Source of the DNA: Algoriphagus yeomjeoni
GTDB lineage: Bacteria; Bacteroidota; Bacteroidia; Cytophagales; Cyclobacteriaceae
Reading direction: 5' to 3'
DNA: 64,000 nt
NCBI RefSeq assembly: GCF_003259505.1
Contig: NZ_QLLK01000010.1
Coordinates: 1 to 64,000, forward strand
Shown: in pieces, positions 63,016 to 64,000 of the stretch
Layout: the number at the start of each line of letters is the position of its first letter
How positions within the stretch are numbered: position 1 is the first letter of the stretch
Position numbers and translations under genes: made by a program
The notes under the pieces: model-generated
Seen by the model: the letters and a program-made list of their open reading frames with translations, nothing else
Told to the model about the DNA's origin: nothing
Database searches by the model: none

Positions 63016-64000
63016 ACCCCAATACCTTTAAATTCTCCCGAATAGCCAGATCTAATTCTTCAGCTTGAGCCATTTGCTTTTTCAGTGTTACAGTTAGCTC
63101 GGTCATTTTATCCTCGAAGTGTATGCCGTCGTCGTCTTCCTCGGCTACGCCTACATAGCGACCGGGAGTCAGGACGTAGTCGTTGGCTGCGATTTCGGAG
63201 AGGGTGGCGGATTTGCAGTAGCCGGGGATGTCTTCGTAGGATTCCGTCATTGCGAGCGCAGCGCGGCAATCTGTTCCATCGAGAGATTGAGATTGCTTCG
63301 CTCCTTCGTCGCTCGCAATGACGTTTCTCCAAGAATGGTAAGTAGAAGCAATATGCTCGATATCCTCTTTGGTCAGTTCTTTTTGGGTGCGGTCAATCAT
63401 GCTGCCGATTTGGCGGGCATCGATAAAGAGGGTTTCTCCTCGCCTATCCCGAAATTCCTTTTCCGGATCTTCTGGATGTGGTCTTCTTGTCTTGTTCTTG
63501 GTCACAAACCAAAGACAAACCGGAATCTGGGTGGTATAAAATAATTGTCCTGGCAAGGCGATCATGCAGTCCACCATATCCTTTTCTATCAGTTCGCGTC
63601 GTATATCTCCTTCCCCTGAAGTATTGGTACTCATAGAACCATTGGCAAGAACAAAGCCGGCAGTTCCGTTTTCGGAAAGCTTGCTCAGCATATGCAGAAT
63701 CCAGGCATAGTTGGCATTCCCAGCCGGTGGCGTGGTGAATCCCGCCCAGCGTGAATCATCTTCCAGTTCGCTTTTTTCCCGCCACTGACTTTGGTTGAAA
63801 GGTGGATTGGCCATGATGTAATCGGCCTTAAGATCAGGATGCTGGTCTTTGAAGAAGGTATTGGCAGGCACATCGCCAAGATTGGCAGAAATGCCACGGA
63901 TGGCAAGATTCATCTTAGCCAGTTTGTAAGTAACTGCGGTATATTCCTGTCCGTAGATGGAGATATCCTTGGTATTGCCCTGATGGCTTTTGACGAATTG
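63008..64000 (-). CDS. hsdM: Type I restriction enzyme methyltransferase subunit (HsdM), 5' end outside window
   Basis: The frame is open to the window end (the first codons seen are QFVKSHQGNTKD), so the N-terminal part is missing. The DNA adenine methyltransferase motif IV NPPF is in YIMANPPFNQ, after GQEYTAVTYKLAKMNLAIRG. It is paired with the motif ANGSMSTNTSGEGDIRREL. The C-terminal part ends ENLKVLGYE. About 30 residues (IASDEGAKQSQSLDGTDCRA, then ALAMTES) in the middle are encoded by a palindromic repeat inserted in frame (see 63245-63323). The insertion is near the catalytic-to-tail junction, so activity is probably kept. Confidence 0.93.
   Translation of the reverse strand, partial: QFVKSHQGNTKDISIYGQEYTAVTYKLAKMNLAIRGISANLGDVPANTFFKDQHPDLKADYIMANPPFNQSQWREKSELEDDSRWAGFTTPPAGNANYAWILHMLSKLSENGTAGFVLANGSMSTNTSGEGDIRRELIEKDMVDCMIALPGQLFYTTQIPVCLWFVTKNKTRRPHPEDPEKEFRDRRGETLFIDARQIGSMIDRTQKELTKEDIEHIASTYHSWRNVIASDEGAKQSQSLDGTDCRAALAMTESYEDIPGYCKSATLSEIAANDYVLTPGRYVGVAEEDDDGIHFEDKMTELTVTLKKQMAQAEELDLAIRENLKVLGYE
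63245..63323. repeat. Palindromic repeat element inserted in frame in hsdM
   Basis: The terminal inverted repeats CGTCATTGCGAGCG (63245-63258) and CGCTCGCAATGACG (63310-63323) are exact complements, and the 79-base unit is partly complementary inside (GATTGCTTCGCTCC / GCGCGGCAATC-like). It has the look of the CGTCATTGCGAG-type palindromic element seen in many bacterial genomes. Here it lies inside a coding region, and the reading stays open with peptide SDEGAKQSQSLDGTDCRAAL, as in RPE-like insertions in Rickettsia. Confidence 0.8.

Noticed and set aside
63085-63544. Frames opposite to hsdM
   Set aside because: They are shadows of the methyltransferase gene and the inserted repeat.
1-64000. 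CRISPR arrays, rRNA and tRNA genes, insertion-sequence transposases
   Set aside because: I found no regularly spaced direct repeats, no tRNA cloverleaf or rRNA sequence that I could recognise, and no transposase-like protein.

Overview
The window looks like a chromosome segment of a member of the Bacteroidota, probably Cytophagales/Cyclobacteriaceae. The phylum call rests on a SusC/SusD pair, a Bacteroides-type tra operon (TraE-F-G-I-J-K-L-M-N) with RteC, and a DUF6443-type RHS gene. The family is a guess from overall gene style.

Layout. (1) 1-9.4 kb: a two-gene RHS/YD-repeat locus on the minus strand and a downstream beta-barrel-like gene. Both inner ends run into a 4.7 kb block (about 840-5542) of extreme base composition: A and C dominate the plus strand and T and G are nearly absent in places. 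I see no credible gene in it. An assembly or base-calling artefact is the first hypothesis, and the missing RHS body is probably what belongs there. (2) 9.9-22.4 kb: a conjugative-transposon transfer operon on the minus strand, from rteC through traE, F, G, three related traI-like/VirB5-like genes, traJ, K, L, M and N, to a radC-like gene. No relaxase or integrase is in the window, so it is part of a larger element or a remnant. (3) 22.8-32.3 kb: a membrane-anchored LytTR regulator, a HipBA toxin-antitoxin pair, a full-length lantibiotic dehydratase (LanB-like), a LytTR response regulator with its histidine kinase, a divergent 48-residue ORF ending in a strong terminator (a possible peptide precursor), a MauE/DoxX-like membrane protein and a small exported Cys-containing peptide with a highly structured leader. 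(4) 32.3-38.6 kb: a tlpA-like/susC/susD operon.

(5) 39.6-64 kb: a dense defence island. It holds an AlbA_2-type two-gene unit; an overlapping three-gene unit DUF4062 / AlbA_2-ATPase / DUF3883; a PD-(D/E)XK-like protein; several HEPN-type proteins, including an ApeA-like protein and a HEPN protein with an LprI-like tail; an AbiE-type (type IV) toxin-antitoxin pair with a 38-bp palindrome at its promoter; two abutting long perfect palindromes; and a type I restriction-modification operon. That operon runs hsdM (cut by the window end) - hsdS - a 1230-residue YobI-like P-loop NTPase - hsdR - a small nuclease-like gene. The NTPase sits where the anticodon nuclease PrrC sits in the E. coli prr locus, which suggests a back-up effector tied to restriction. 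hsdM carries an in-frame palindromic repeat.

The best candidates for undescribed biology are the NTPase embedded in the RM operon, the DUF4062/AlbA_2/DUF3883 cassette, the HEPN-LprI fusion, and the LanB locus with its candidate peptide and structured leader. The composition block is the most striking raw-sequence anomaly.
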